A stretch of DNA of 64,000 nt from Thermohalobaculum sp038534135 (GTDB lineage: Bacteria; Pseudomonadota; Alphaproteobacteria; Rhodobacterales; Rhodobacteraceae). Under the pieces are notes generated by a model. That model had not been told where the DNA came from, made no database searches, and saw nothing but the letters and a program-made list of their open reading frames with translations. Each line of letters begins with the position of its first letter. Positions within the stretch are counted from its first letter, which is position 1. The translations under genes were made by a program, and so were the position numbers. The stretch covers positions 1 through 64,000 of the forward strand of contig JBCAXJ010000007.1 in NCBI GenBank assembly GCA_038534135.1, written 5' to 3'. Below are positions 43,315-52,188 of this stretch, in pieces.

Positions 43315-43920
43315 ATGGCTGAACGTGATAATCGCGGCGGTGGTGGTGGCCGAGGTCGCCGGGATCGCCGTGAGGAGGAGACTCCGGAATTCGCCGATCG
43401 CCTCGTTGCGATCAACCGCGTGTCGAAGACGGTGAAGGGCGGCAAGCGCTTCGGGTTTGCGGCACTCGTGGTTGTCGGTGATCAGAAGGGTCGCGTGGGC
43501 TTCGGCTCGGGCAAGGCCAAGGAGGTTCCCGAGGCTATTCGCAAGGCGACCGAGGAAGCCAAGCGCCAGATGATCCGCGTGCCGCTGCGTGAAGGCCGCA
43601 CGCTGCACCATGACATGCCGGGCCGCTGGGGTGCCGGTCGCGTCGTGATGCGGGCGGCGCCTGCGGGTACCGGTATCATCGCGGGCGGTCCAATGCGTGC
43701 CGTCTTCGAGATGCTCGGCGTGCAGGACGTTGTCGCCAAGTCGATCGGGTCGCAGAACCCCTACAACATGGTTCGCGCAACCTTCGACGGTCTGACCAAG
43801 GAAAACTCGCCGCGCATGGTCGCCGCGCGCCGGGGCAAGAAGGTCTCTGACATTCTGCCACCGCGCGAGACTGCTGCAGCGCCTCAGGCCGAAGAGCCTG
43901 AAGCGGCCGTGGCCGAGTAA
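43315..43920 (+). CDS. rpsE: 30S ribosomal protein S5
   Basis: The protein has 201 residues. A Gly/Arg-rich head (NRGGGGGRGRRDRREEE) precedes the double-stranded-RNA-binding-like domain with RVSKTVKGGKRFGFAALVVVGD (split). The second domain has GIIAGGPMRAVFEMLGVQDVVAKS. It contributes to fidelity at the decoding site. The C-terminal Ala/Glu-rich tail is longer than in E. coli. Confidence 0.97.
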   Translation: MAERDNRGGGGGRGRRDRREEETPEFADRLVAINRVSKTVKGGKRFGFAALVVVGDQKGRVGFGSGKAKEVPEAIRKATEEAKRQMIRVPLREGRTLHHDMPGRWGAGRVVMRAAPAGTGIIAGGPMRAVFEMLGVQDVVAKSIGSQNPYNMVRATFDGLTKENSPRMVAARRGKKVSDILPPRETAAAPQAEEPEAAVAE

Positions 43921-43932
43921 CGGAGCGATCTG

Positions 43933-44121
43933 ATGGCAAAGACAATCGTCGTAAAGCAGGTCGGCAGCCCGATCCGCCGCCCGAAGGAACAGCGCGCGAC
44001 TCTGGTTGGCCTGGGCCTGAACAAGATGCACAAGACCCGCGAGCTTGAGGACACGCCCTCGGTCCGCGGGATGGTCGCCAAGATTCCCCATCTCGTCGAG
44101 ATCGTCGAGGAACGGGGCTGA
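43933..44121 (+). CDS. rpmD: 50S ribosomal protein L30
   Basis: This 62-residue protein has the family core KQVGSPIRRPKEQRATLVGLGLNKM and a C-terminal RGMVAKIPHLVEIVEE. It is 12 bases after rpsE. A perfect hairpin lies just downstream. Confidence 0.96.
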   Translation: MAKTIVVKQVGSPIRRPKEQRATLVGLGLNKMHKTRELEDTPSVRGMVAKIPHLVEIVEERG

Positions 44122-44127
44122 CGTCCA

Positions 44128-44149
44128 GAGACGGGCCTCGGCCCGTCTC
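44128..44149 (+). other. Intercistronic stem-loop between rpmD and rplO
   Basis: GAGACGGGC-CTCG-GCCCGTCTC is a perfect 9-pair stem with a CTCG tetraloop, starting 7 bases after the rpmD stop. ATAACTGAAAA follows instead of a T-run, so read-through into rplO is expected. Confidence 0.6.
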
Positions 44150-44216
44150 ATAACTGAAAACGCCGTGGTTGCGGGGACCGACGCACGTCCCGCACATCCG
44201 GCAGAGGAGATGCGTC

Positions 44217-44702
44217 ATGAAACTGAATGAGCTGAGCGACAACCCTGGCGCCACCAAGAAGCCCAAGCGGGTCGGTCGCGGTCCGGGCTCGGGCACCGGC
44301 AAGACCGGTGGGCGCGGCATGAAGGGTCAGAAATCGCGGTCCGGCGTTGCCATCAAGGGCTTCGAGGGCGGCCAGATGCCGATCCACATGCGCCTGCCGA
44401 AGCGTGGCTTCAACAACATCAACACCAAGCGTCACGCCGTCACCAATCTGGCCAACATCCAGGCGTTCATTGACGCCGGGAAGCTGGATGCGGGACAGCC
44501 GATCGACGAGGCCGCTCTGGTTGCGTGCGGGCTGATCCGCCGGGTGCGCGATGGCGTTCGCATCCTGGGACGTGGCGAAATCACCACCGAAGGTCTTCAA
44601 ATCTCGGTGACCGGTGCGTCGAAATCGGCAATCGAAGCGGTCGCGGCCAAAGGCGGCGCGCTGACGGTCGCGGCTCCGGCCGAAGCAGCTGCAGAAAGCT
44701 GA
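44217..44702 (+). CDS. rplO: 50S ribosomal protein L15
   Basis: The protein has 161 residues from the ATG at 44217; the frame opens at 44169. It starts KLNELSDNPGATKKPKRVGRGPGSGTGKTGGRGMKGQ (split), the Gly/Arg-rich arm that threads into 23S rRNA. FEGGQMPIHMRLPKRGF follows. The C-terminus is Ala-rich. It is 64 bases before secY. Confidence 0.97.
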   Translation: MKLNELSDNPGATKKPKRVGRGPGSGTGKTGGRGMKGQKSRSGVAIKGFEGGQMPIHMRLPKRGFNNINTKRHAVTNLANIQAFIDAGKLDAGQPIDEAALVACGLIRRVRDGVRILGRGEITTEGLQISVTGASKSAIEAVAAKGGALTVAAPAEAAAES

Positions 44703-44766
44703 GGGACTGGCGTGCGCGCAACGCCGCGCATAGATAGGGTCGACACCCTGGCCAGAGGAGAGATCG

Positions 44767-46119
44767 ATGGCATCTGCCGCTGAACAAATGGCTGCGAACA
44801 TGAGTTGGTCGGCCTTTGGCAAAGCCAAGGACCTTCAGAACCGCATCCTGTTCACGCTCGGCCTGCTGATTGTCTATCGGCTTGGCACGTACATTCCGCT
44901 GCCAGGCATCAGCGCTGATCGGCTTGCCGATCTGGTCGAGCAGCTTCAGGGCGGTGTGATCGGCATTGCCAGCATGTTCACGGGCAACGCGCTCGCCCGC
45001 ATGGCGATTTTCGCGCTTGGGATCATGCCGTACATTTCGGCCTCGATCATCATGCAGCTCGCGACGTCGATGGTTCCGTCCCTTGAGCAACTCAAGAAGG
45101 AAGGCGAGAGCGGGCGCAAGAAGATCAACCAATACACGCGATACGGCACGGTCCTTTTGGCGACAGTACAGTCCTACGGGATGGCCGTGGGCCTGCAATC
45201 GCAACCGGGCCTTGTGCTGAATCCGGGCCCGTTCTTTGTCGCGACGACGATGATCACCCTGGTCGGCGGGACGATGTTCCTGATGTGGCTGGGTGAGCAG
45301 ATCACCGCGCGCGGCGTGGGCAACGGTATCTCCCTGATCATCTTCGTCGGCATCGTCGCCGAATTGCCATCGGCGCTTGCTCAATTCTTCGAGCTTGGCC
45401 GGACCGGACAGCTCCAGACGATCTGGATCGTCGGCATCATTCTCATGGCGATCGGCGTGATCTATGCGGTCGTTTTCATCGAGCGCGCGCAGCGACGAAT
45501 ACTGATCCAATATCCCAAGCGACAGGTCGGCAACCGGATGTACGGTGGTGAAAATTCACACCTGCCGCTCAAGATCAACACGGCCGGTGTCATTCCACCG
45601 ATCTTCGCGACATCCTTGCTGCTGCTGCCGACGACGGCCGCCAGCTTCTCTGCAGCGGGTGGCGATGTCGGCTTCATGGGATCGCTTGCGGCGTTCCTCG
45701 GCCGTGGGCAGCCGGCGTACTTGCTACTTTTCGCGGGTCTGATCGCGTTCTTCGTGTTCTTCTACACGGCGGTCGTCTTCAATCCCGATGACGTTGCCGA
45801 CAACCTCAAGAAACAAGGCGGCTTCGTGCCCGGCATTCGCCCCGGCAAACGCACGGCCGAGTACCTCGACTATGTCCTCACACGCCTCTCGGTGGTCGGC
45901 GCGATCTACCTGGTTCTGGTCTGTCTGCTTCCAGAGATCCTGATTTCCGAACTCAGTGTGCCGTTCTACTTTGGTGGAACATCACTTCTGATCGTCGTCT
46001 CAGTCACAATGGACACGATCACACAGGTGCAAAGTCACCTGCTGGCCCATCAGTATGAAGGGCTGATTGCGAAGCAAAAAATAAGCGGCAAACGCCGCTC
46101 TGGGAAGAAACGCACATGA
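44767..46119 (+). CDS. secY: Preprotein translocase subunit SecY
   Basis: This 450-residue, ten-helix channel protein has the N-terminal block FTLGLLIVYRLGTYIPLPGI (split), the plug-region MFTGNALARMAIFALGIMPYISASIIMQL (split), and the cytoplasmic loop ERAQRRILIQYPKRQVGNRMYGG before helix 7. The C-terminal tail is basic (KRRSGKKRT). It forms the SecYEG pore with SecE (15588). Its stop overlaps adk as ATGA. Confidence 0.98.
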   Translation: MASAAEQMAANMSWSAFGKAKDLQNRILFTLGLLIVYRLGTYIPLPGISADRLADLVEQLQGGVIGIASMFTGNALARMAIFALGIMPYISASIIMQLATSMVPSLEQLKKEGESGRKKINQYTRYGTVLLATVQSYGMAVGLQSQPGLVLNPGPFFVATTMITLVGGTMFLMWLGEQITARGVGNGISLIIFVGIVAELPSALAQFFELGRTGQLQTIWIVGIILMAIGVIYAVVFIERAQRRILIQYPKRQVGNRMYGGENSHLPLKINTAGVIPPIFATSLLLLPTTAASFSAAGGDVGFMGSLAAFLGRGQPAYLLLFAGLIAFFVFFYTAVVFNPDDVADNLKKQGGFVPGIRPGKRTAEYLDYVLTRLSVVGAIYLVLVCLLPEILISELSVPFYFGGTSLLIVVSVTMDTITQVQSHLLAHQYEGLIAKQKISGKRRSGKKRT

Positions 46120-46766
46120 ACATCATCCTGCTTGGGCCACCAGGCGCGGGAAAGGGCACACAGGCCCGAATTCTGATGGACCGCGACGCAATGGTACAAT
46201 TGTCGACTGGCGATATGCTGCGCGCCGCCGTGGCTGCCGGGACCGAAGTGGGTCAGAAAGCAGATGCCGTGATGAAGTCTGGCGGGCTTGTCTCGGACGA
46301 TATCGTGATCGGTGTCGTTGACGAGCGCCTCGACCAGCCTGACGTCGCGCAGGGGGTGATCTTTGACGGGTTCCCGCGGACGACACCTCAGGCCGAGGCC
46401 CTGGACACGCTTCTCGCAAAGAAGTCGATGACCCTGGACGCCGTGGTCAACATCGAGGTTGATGATGCCGCGATGGTCGACCGCATCTCTGGCCGCTACA
46501 CCTGCGGCAATTGCGGCGAAGGTTACCACGATCGCGACAAGAGACCGGCGGTTGACGGTGTCTGCGACAAATGCGGGTCGACCGAGTTCAAACGACGCAA
46601 GGACGACAATGCCGAAACGGTCGCCTCGCGCCTGAAGGAATACCATGCCGAGACGGCTCCGCTGATCTCTTACTACCAGGGAACTGGCAAGCTGAGATCG
46701 GTCGACGGCATGGCGCATATCGACGACGTGACGGCGTCAATCAAAACGGCTCTGGGCGCCGATTGA
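46116..46766 (+). CDS. adk: Adenylate kinase (zinc-LID type)
   Basis: The protein has 216 residues. The P-loop GPPGAGKGTQ is at 7-16, and FDGFPRTTPQAE is at about 83-94. The LID domain carries four cysteines, C130, C133, C150 and C153, in two CxxC pairs, the zinc-binding LID form seen in Gram-positives and some alpha-proteobacteria. The enzyme converts ATP and AMP to two ADP. It is translationally coupled to secY. Confidence 0.97.
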   Translation: MNIILLGPPGAGKGTQARILMDRDAMVQLSTGDMLRAAVAAGTEVGQKADAVMKSGGLVSDDIVIGVVDERLDQPDVAQGVIFDGFPRTTPQAEALDTLLAKKSMTLDAVVNIEVDDAAMVDRISGRYTCGNCGEGYHDRDKRPAVDGVCDKCGSTEFKRRKDDNAETVASRLKEYHAETAPLISYYQGTGKLRSVDGMAHIDDVTASIKTALGAD

Positions 46767-46817
46767 GGACGACGCCGGCGAAGAGTTGACAACGACGAAG
46801 TGATGCAACTTGCAGGG

Positions 46818-46845
46818 TTGACCGAATGCTAACCCCGACTATAGT
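46818..46845 (+). promoter_or_regulatory. Promoter for rpsM-rpsK-rpoA-rplQ
   Basis: TTGACC (46818-46823) and TATAGT (46840-46845), each with five consensus matches, are separated by 16 bases in the 139-base gap between adk and rpsM. It is among the best promoter matches in the window and suggests that the alpha operon has its own start. Confidence 0.65.
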
Positions 46846-46905
46846 TGCGCGCTTCCTGAACATAGGGAATCAGGCCCGTGGCCTGTGTAATTGACGGAGA
46901 GATCT

Positions 46906-47274
46906 GTGGCGCGCATTGCAGGCGTTAACATTCCGACGAACAAGCGGGTGCACATCGCGCTCACCTATATCCATGGGATCGGTCACAAAACGGCCGAGCG
47001 GATTTGCGACTCCGTTGGCGTGACACGCGATCGCCGTGTCAACGAGCTGTCAGATGCCGAGGTGGTCGCCGTGCGCGAATTCATCGATGGCAACGTGATG
47101 GTCGAAGGCGATCTTCGCCGCGACCGTGCCGTCAACATCAAGCGCCTGATGGATCTTGGCTGCTATCGCGGCCTGCGTCATCGCCGTGGCTTGCCGGTTC
47201 GCGGCCAGCGGACGCACACCAACGCGCGGACCCGCAAAGGCCCCGCCAAGCCGATCGCCGGCAAGAAGAAATAG
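46906..47274 (+). CDS. rpsM: 30S ribosomal protein S13
   Basis: The protein has 122 residues from a GTG at 46906. The frame runs back to a TTG at 46891, but GGAG lies inside that extension, 8 bases before the GTG, and the family begins ARIAGVNIPTNKRV. It also shows YRGLRHRRGLPVRGQRTHTNARTRKG (split), the family's tRNA-contact tail. It is 8 bases before rpsK. Confidence 0.96.
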   Translation: MARIAGVNIPTNKRVHIALTYIHGIGHKTAERICDSVGVTRDRRVNELSDAEVVAVREFIDGNVMVEGDLRRDRAVNIKRLMDLGCYRGLRHRRGLPVRGQRTHTNARTRKGPAKPIAGKKK

Positions 47275-47282
47275 GGGCAGTT

Positions 47283-47672
47283 ATGGCGCGCGAAAGACAA
47301 CGCACGAAGCGCAAAGAGCGCAAGAACATCACCGCCGGCGTGGCGCATGTGAACTCGTCGTTCAACAACACGATCATCACCATCGCCGATGCGCAGGGCA
47401 ATGCAATCTCATGGTCTTCGGCCGGACACATGGGCTTCCGTGGATCGCGCAAGTCGACGCCTTACGCCGCACAGGTTGCGGCAGAGGACGCTGGCAAGAA
47501 GGCGCAGGAACATGGTGTGCGCACGCTCGAAGTTATGGTCCAGGGACCTGGCTCGGGGCGCGAGTCTGCACTTCGGGCACTTCAGGCGGTTGGCTTCCAG
47601 ATCAGCGCGATCAAGGACGTCACGCCGATTGCCCACAACGGCTGCCGGCCGCCGAAGCGCCGCAGAGTTTGA
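47283..47672 (+). CDS. rpsK: 30S ribosomal protein S11
   Basis: The protein has 129 residues from the ATG at 47283. It shows GVAHVNSSFNNTIITIADAQGN (split), SSAGHMGFRGSRKSTPYAAQ and the C-terminal signature ISAIKDVTPIAHNGCRPPKRRRV (split). It lines the mRNA exit path together with S7. Confidence 0.97.
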   Translation: MARERQRTKRKERKNITAGVAHVNSSFNNTIITIADAQGNAISWSSAGHMGFRGSRKSTPYAAQVAAEDAGKKAQEHGVRTLEVMVQGPGSGRESALRALQAVGFQISAIKDVTPIAHNGCRPPKRRRV

Positions 47673-47691
47673 GAACGCGACGATCTATTCC

Positions 47692-47720
47692 GGAGCCCCT
47701 CCCGCTACGGGACGGGCTCC
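47692..47720 (+). other. Stem-loop between rpsK and rpoA
   Basis: GGAGCCC-C-TCCCG (47692-47704) faces CGGGA-C-GGGCTCC (47708-47720) around CTA: twelve pairs and one C-C mismatch. TAAAGTGTTT follows, giving a weak terminator-like shape. It lies 64 bases before rpoA and may lower rpoA expression relative to ribosomal proteins. Confidence 0.6.
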
Positions 47721-47784
47721 TAAAGTGTTTCCTCGGGTGCGCGCCGGCTTGGATCTGCCGGGGCGCTAGCATGGAGGGCAGAGC

Positions 47785-48801
47785 ATGATCCACAAGAATT
47801 GGCAGGAACTCATCAAGCCGGACGCGCTCGAGGTCGTCTCAGGCGACGACCCCGTTCGCAAGGCGACGGCTGTCGCAGAGCCGCTCGAGCGTGGCTTTGG
47901 ACTGACGCTTGGCAACGCGTTGCGGCGCGTGCTGCTTTCGTCGCTGCAGGGTGCTGCGGTCACCGCGGTGCAAATCGATGGCGTGCTGCACGAGTTTTCA
48001 TCCGTGACCGGGGTGCGCGAGGACGTCACTGACATCGTCCTCAACCTCAAGGGCCTGGCCGTGGCAATGGATGCCGAGGGCAGCAAGCGTCTGGCGCTGA
48101 CGGCGACCGGGCCGGGTGTCGTGACAGCCGCCGATATCACCGAGATCGCAGGCGTCGAGATCGTGAACAAGGATCACGTCATCTGCCACCTGGATGATGG
48201 CGCTACGTTGCACATGGAACTGACCGTCTCGACCGGCAAGGGCTATGTCGCCGCCGAAAAGAACCGGCCGGAAGATGCACCAATCGGGTTCATTCCGGTC
48301 GATGCGATCTATTCGCCCGTCAAGCGCGTCAGCTACAAGGTCGACCCTACCCGTGAGGGTCAGGTCCTCGACTACGACAAGCTTTCTCTGTCGATCGAAA
48401 CGGATGGGACGCTCAGCCCGGACGATGCGCTGGCTTATGCTGCGCGCATTCTTCAGGATCAGCTCCAGACCTTCATCAACTTCGAAGAGCCAAAGGAAGC
48501 CGGACGGGCCGAGGACGACGAAGGCCTTGAATTCAATCCGCTTCTGCTCAAGAAGGTCGACGAACTCGAACTCAGCGTTCGCTCCGCCAACTGTCTGAAG
48601 AACGACAACATCGTCTACATCGGTGATCTGATCCAGAAGACCGAAGCGGAAATGCTGCGGACACCGAACTTCGGGCGCAAGTCGCTGAACGAGATCAAGG
48701 AAGTCCTGACGACGATGGGGCTCCACCTCGGCATGGACGTGGCAGACTGGCCACCGGACAATATCGAGGATCTGGCAAAGAAGTTTGAGGATCAGTTCTG
48801 A
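47785..48801 (+). CDS. rpoA: DNA-directed RNA polymerase subunit alpha
   Basis: The protein has 338 residues. The N-terminal domain shows PLERGFGLTLGNALRRVLLSSLQG (split) for dimerisation and beta/beta' binding. The C-terminal domain, after a linker near 235-250, has LELSVRSANCLKNDNIVYIGDLIQ (split) and PNFGRKSLNEIKEVL, the DNA/UP-element and activator-binding surface. It is 112 bases after rpsK. Confidence 0.98.
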   Translation: MIHKNWQELIKPDALEVVSGDDPVRKATAVAEPLERGFGLTLGNALRRVLLSSLQGAAVTAVQIDGVLHEFSSVTGVREDVTDIVLNLKGLAVAMDAEGSKRLALTATGPGVVTAADITEIAGVEIVNKDHVICHLDDGATLHMELTVSTGKGYVAAEKNRPEDAPIGFIPVDAIYSPVKRVSYKVDPTREGQVLDYDKLSLSIETDGTLSPDDALAYAARILQDQLQTFINFEEPKEAGRAEDDEGLEFNPLLLKKVDELELSVRSANCLKNDNIVYIGDLIQKTEAEMLRTPNFGRKSLNEIKEVLTTMGLHLGMDVADWPPDNIEDLAKKFEDQF

Positions 48802-48808
48802 ATTACGG

Positions 48809-48830
48809 CGGGTGGGCGCAGTCCCACCCG
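48809..48830 (+). other. Stem-loop between rpoA and rplQ
   Basis: CGGGTGGG (48809-48816) pairs perfectly with CCCACCCG (48823-48830) around CGCAGT, starting 8 bases after the rpoA stop. No T-run follows. It is similar in position to other intercistronic hairpins in this operon block. Confidence 0.55.
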
Positions 48831-48911
48831 GCGCGACGACCGGGCATCCGCCCCAAGGAGGCCGCCGTTAGATGCGGCCGGACAAAGTATAAATGAAAAC
48901 GGAGACTGAGA

Positions 48912-49337
48912 ATGAGACACGGAAACGGCTACCGGAAGCTCAACCGGACCCATGAGCACCGCAAGGCGATGTTCGCAAACATGGCCTGCTCGCTGATCGA
49001 ACACGAGCAGATCAAAACGACGCTGCCGAAGGCGAAAGAACTGCGCTCGATCGTCGACAAGCTGATCACCCTGGCCAAGCGCGGCGATCTGCACGGTCGC
49101 CGTCTTGCTCTTTCCAAGATCAAGCAGGAACCGGCTGTCGCGAAGCTTTTTGAGACGCTTGGGCCCCGCTATGCCGAGCGCGCCGGTGGTTACACCCGCG
49201 TCCTCAAAGCAGGCTTCCGCTATGGCGACATGGCTCCGATGGCGATCATTGAGTTGGTCGACCGTGATCCGGATGCCAAAGGTGCCGGCGACCGTGCGCG
49301 TGTCGAGGCCGAGGACGCGGTTGCGGCCGAAGACTGA
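48912..49337 (+). CDS. rplQ: 50S ribosomal protein L17
   Basis: The protein has 141 residues and starts RHGNGYRKLNRTHEHRKAMF. It shows IKTTLPKAKELRSIVDKLITLAKRGDL (split) and the signature RYAERAGGYTRVLKAGFRYGDMAPMAIIELV (split). It ends the ribosomal block. Confidence 0.97.
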   Translation: MRHGNGYRKLNRTHEHRKAMFANMACSLIEHEQIKTTLPKAKELRSIVDKLITLAKRGDLHGRRLALSKIKQEPAVAKLFETLGPRYAERAGGYTRVLKAGFRYGDMAPMAIIELVDRDPDAKGAGDRARVEAEDAVAAED

Positions 49338-49432
49338 CCACCGGAACCTGCATCGGTCAGACTTGTACACTCGGTCGGGCTTGGCGGCCCGGCCAACAAC
49401 GCCTACTCTGACGTCACTTTGGGAGACGGCAG

Positions 49433-50887
49433 ATGCGCTCAGGATCAATTCTCTTCTTCAGTGTCATGCTTCTGGCAGCGTGTGGGATGTCGTCACCGAA
49501 CGCACAGGGTGTCGACCGAACCATCACAACAGACGACACGCCGCAGGCTCGCACCGTTCCGAAGTCCAAGGCGGAAATTGCCCTGAGCTTCTCGCCGGTC
49601 GTGAAACAGGCCGCACCTGCCGTTGTGAACATCTACACGAAGAAAGTCGTCGAACGCCGCCGCAGCCCGTTCGCTGGTGACCCGTTCTTCGAACGCTTCT
49701 TCCGGGACATGTTTCCGCAGCCACGGACCCGTCGCCGGATCGAGAACTCTCTCGGTAGTGGTGTGATCCTCGATGCCTCCGGTGTCGTTGTCTCGAACCA
49801 CCATGTTGTCGGTGGCGCCGATGAAATCACGGTCATCCTGCAGGACCGTCGAGAATTTCAGGGGCGCGTTGTCTTCGCCGACAAGGAACTGGATCTGGCG
49901 GTTCTTCAGCTCGAAGATGCCAGCAATCTGCCAACGCTCGGTTTGCGTGACAGCGATTCACTCGAAGTCGGTGATCTGGTTCTCGCCATCGGAAATCCGT
50001 TCGGCGTGGGGCAGACGGTGACCAGCGGCATCGTCTCGGGGCTGACCCGCAGTGGCGGCGCGCGCCGCGGAGGAGCCGGTGTCTTCATCCAAACGGATGC
50101 AGCCATCAATCCCGGGAACTCCGGTGGCGCGCTGGTCGACATGCAGGGACGCCTGATCGGCGTGAACACGGCGATCCTCAGCCGGTCTGGCGGGTCGAAC
50201 GGCATTGGTTTCGCAATTCCGGCAAATCTCGTCGCCCGTGTGGTGAACTCCGCGCAAGCCGGGCAGACCGAGTTGGTGCGCGCGTGGTTCGGGTTCGACG
50301 GGCAGTCGGTCACAGGCGAGCTGGCTTCGGCGATCGACCTTGTCACGCCGCGCGGTATTCTGATCGAGGCGTTGCATCCCGAAAGCCCGTTGGTTGCCGC
50401 CGGTTTGAAACGGGGCGATGTGATCACGACGCTCGGCGGAGAGGACGTGAATACCGTGCAGGAGCTCGAGTTTCGCGCCACCACGATGTCGCTCGGAGCC
50501 TCCGCAACGCTCGGCTTTCTTCGTGCCGGGAGGGAACGAATCGCTCAGATCACACTCGCGGCGGCACCCGCTACGCCCGCCCCCGACCGGCGGGAACTTG
50601 GTGCGGATGACGGGTTGCCGGGGTTAGTCGTGGCCAATACGAACCCGGCAATGATTGATGAACTGGATCTTTCGGTCAGAAGCAAGGGCGTGCTCGTGCT
50701 GTCCTCCCGTGGACCGGCGCGCCGCGTCGGGCTGCGTGATGGCGATTTTGTGCGTGGCGTCAATGGTACGCCCGTGGCCAACGTTTCAGAGCTCGTGCAG
50801 GAATTGCAGGGGACGGCTGGGGACACAAAGCTTCAGATCGAACGAAATGGTCGGCTGGGAGAAATAAGATACCGGCGTGCCTCGTGA
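49433..50887 (+). CDS. HtrA/Deg-type periplasmic serine protease, predicted lipoprotein
   Basis: The protein has 484 residues. The N-terminus has a lipobox (LAAC, Cys17) after a hydrophobic stretch, so it is predicted to be lipid-anchored instead of free; Gly follows the Cys, which favours the outer membrane by the E. coli rule. The trypsin-like domain has His124 (SNHHVV), Asp154 (ELDLAVLQ) and Ser230 (NPGNSGGALVD). Two PDZ domains follow: about 290-375 (ILIEALHPESPLVAAGLKRGD, split) and about 400-480 (VLVLSSRGPARRVGLRDGDF). The family degrades or refolds damaged envelope proteins. It overlaps rarA by 4 bases. Confidence 0.92.
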   Translation: MRSGSILFFSVMLLAACGMSSPNAQGVDRTITTDDTPQARTVPKSKAEIALSFSPVVKQAAPAVVNIYTKKVVERRRSPFAGDPFFERFFRDMFPQPRTRRRIENSLGSGVILDASGVVVSNHHVVGGADEITVILQDRREFQGRVVFADKELDLAVLQLEDASNLPTLGLRDSDSLEVGDLVLAIGNPFGVGQTVTSGIVSGLTRSGGARRGGAGVFIQTDAAINPGNSGGALVDMQGRLIGVNTAILSRSGGSNGIGFAIPANLVARVVNSAQAGQTELVRAWFGFDGQSVTGELASAIDLVTPRGILIEALHPESPLVAAGLKRGDVITTLGGEDVNTVQELEFRATTMSLGASATLGFLRAGRERIAQITLAAAPATPAPDRRELGADDGLPGLVVANTNPAMIDELDLSVRSKGVLVLSSRGPARRVGLRDGDFVRGVNGTPVANVSELVQELQGTAGDTKLQIERNGRLGEIRYRRAS

Positions 50888-52188
50888 ACGATCTCTTTGA
50901 TCACGCGGTGGCGGCCGACACCACAGATGCGCCTCTCGCCGATCGGCTTCGGCCGCAGTCGCTGTCGGACGTCGTCGGCCAGGATCATATTCTCTCGGCG
51001 GACGGACCGCTTGGCGCCATGCTCGCCGCGCGTGATCTCGGGTCCTTGGTGCTGTGGGGCCCACCCGGCGTTGGCAAAACGACGATTGCGCGGTTGCTCG
51101 CCGAGGCGACGGACCTCGTCTTCGAACAGATCAGCGCGATCTTCTCGGGTGTCGGGGATCTGAAAAAAATCTTCGATGCTGCGCGAATGCGCCGCGCGTC
51201 TGGGCGCAAGACCTTGCTCTTCGTGGACGAGATCCATCGCTTCAATAAAGCCCAGCAAGACAGCTTCCTGCCTCACATGGAGAACGGAACAATAGTGCTG
51301 GTCGGTGCGACGACAGAAAACCCCTCGTTCGAGCTCAATGCAGCCGTTCTCAGCCGCGCCCAGGTCCTGGAACTTCGCCGTCTCGATGAAGTCAGCTTGA
51401 AGCGCATTCTCGAACGTGCCGAGGATCTGACCGAACCTTTGCCGCTGGATGATCAAGCACGGCATGCGCTGATCACAATGGCTGACGGCGATGGGCGGAC
51501 GCTGCTAAACTTGGTCGAGCAAATCCTGCACCTGCCCGGACGGGAGCCCCTTGGAACCGAAGATCTCGCGAAACTTCTGACGCGGCGGGCACCTGTCTAC
51601 GATAAGTCGGGCGACGGCCACTACAATCTGATCTCGGCGCTGCACAAATCCGTGCGCGGTTCCGATCCTGACGCGGCGCTTTACTGGCTCTCTCGAATGC
51701 TGGAAGGCGGCGAGGATCCGCGCTTTTTGGCACGACGAATCACGCGTATGGCGATCGAGGATATCGGCCTTGCCGATCCGCACGCGATGGAGCAGTGCAT
51801 TGCGGCCTGGCAGACCTATGAGCGCCTTGGGTCACCGGAGGGCGAACTTGCCCTCGCACAAGCTGTGATTTTCCTGGCGCTTGCACCGAAGTCCAATGCC
51901 TCCTACCGCGCTTACGGGGCCGCGCGTGCTGCTGCCGCGCAAACTGGGTCGAAGCCACCGCCAAAGCACATCCTGAACTCTCCGACGCGCATGATGAAGG
52001 ATCTCGGTTACGGACGCGGGTACAGTTATGACCACGACGCCGAGGACGCATTCTCCGGCCAGCACTATTTTCCGGACGGAATGGACCGACCGTCGTTTTA
52101 TGTCCCGACCGATCGTGGTGTCGAGAAAGACATCGGTGAACGCATGGCTCACCTCTCCGGGCTTCGAAAAGAGCGTTCTCGATCGTGA
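50884..52188 (+). CDS. rarA: Replication-associated recombination ATPase RarA (MgsA)
   Basis: This 434-residue AAA+ protein starts at a GTG within GTGA, overlapping the protease stop. Walker A is GPPGVGKTT at 59-67. Walker B is LLFVDEIHRF, and sensor 1 is GATTENPSF. The C-terminal tetramerisation part includes DPDAALYWLSRMLEGGEDPRF (split) and YGRGYSYDHDAEDAFSGQHYFPD (split), typical of RarA. It acts at stalled forks alongside RecA and SSB. Confidence 0.95.
   Translation: MNDLFDHAVAADTTDAPLADRLRPQSLSDVVGQDHILSADGPLGAMLAARDLGSLVLWGPPGVGKTTIARLLAEATDLVFEQISAIFSGVGDLKKIFDAARMRRASGRKTLLFVDEIHRFNKAQQDSFLPHMENGTIVLVGATTENPSFELNAAVLSRAQVLELRRLDEVSLKRILERAEDLTEPLPLDDQARHALITMADGDGRTLLNLVEQILHLPGREPLGTEDLAKLLTRRAPVYDKSGDGHYNLISALHKSVRGSDPDAALYWLSRMLEGGEDPRFLARRITRMAIEDIGLADPHAMEQCIAAWQTYERLGSPEGELALAQAVIFLALAPKSNASYRAYGAARAAAAQTGSKPPPKHILNSPTRMMKDLGYGRGYSYDHDAEDAFSGQHYFPDGMDRPSFYVPTDRGVEKDIGERMAHLSGLRKERSRS

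Noticed and set aside
52100..52188. A fluoride riboswitch in front of crcB
   Set aside because: The interval is fully coding for rarA, whose stop overlaps the crcB start, and no separate leader exists.
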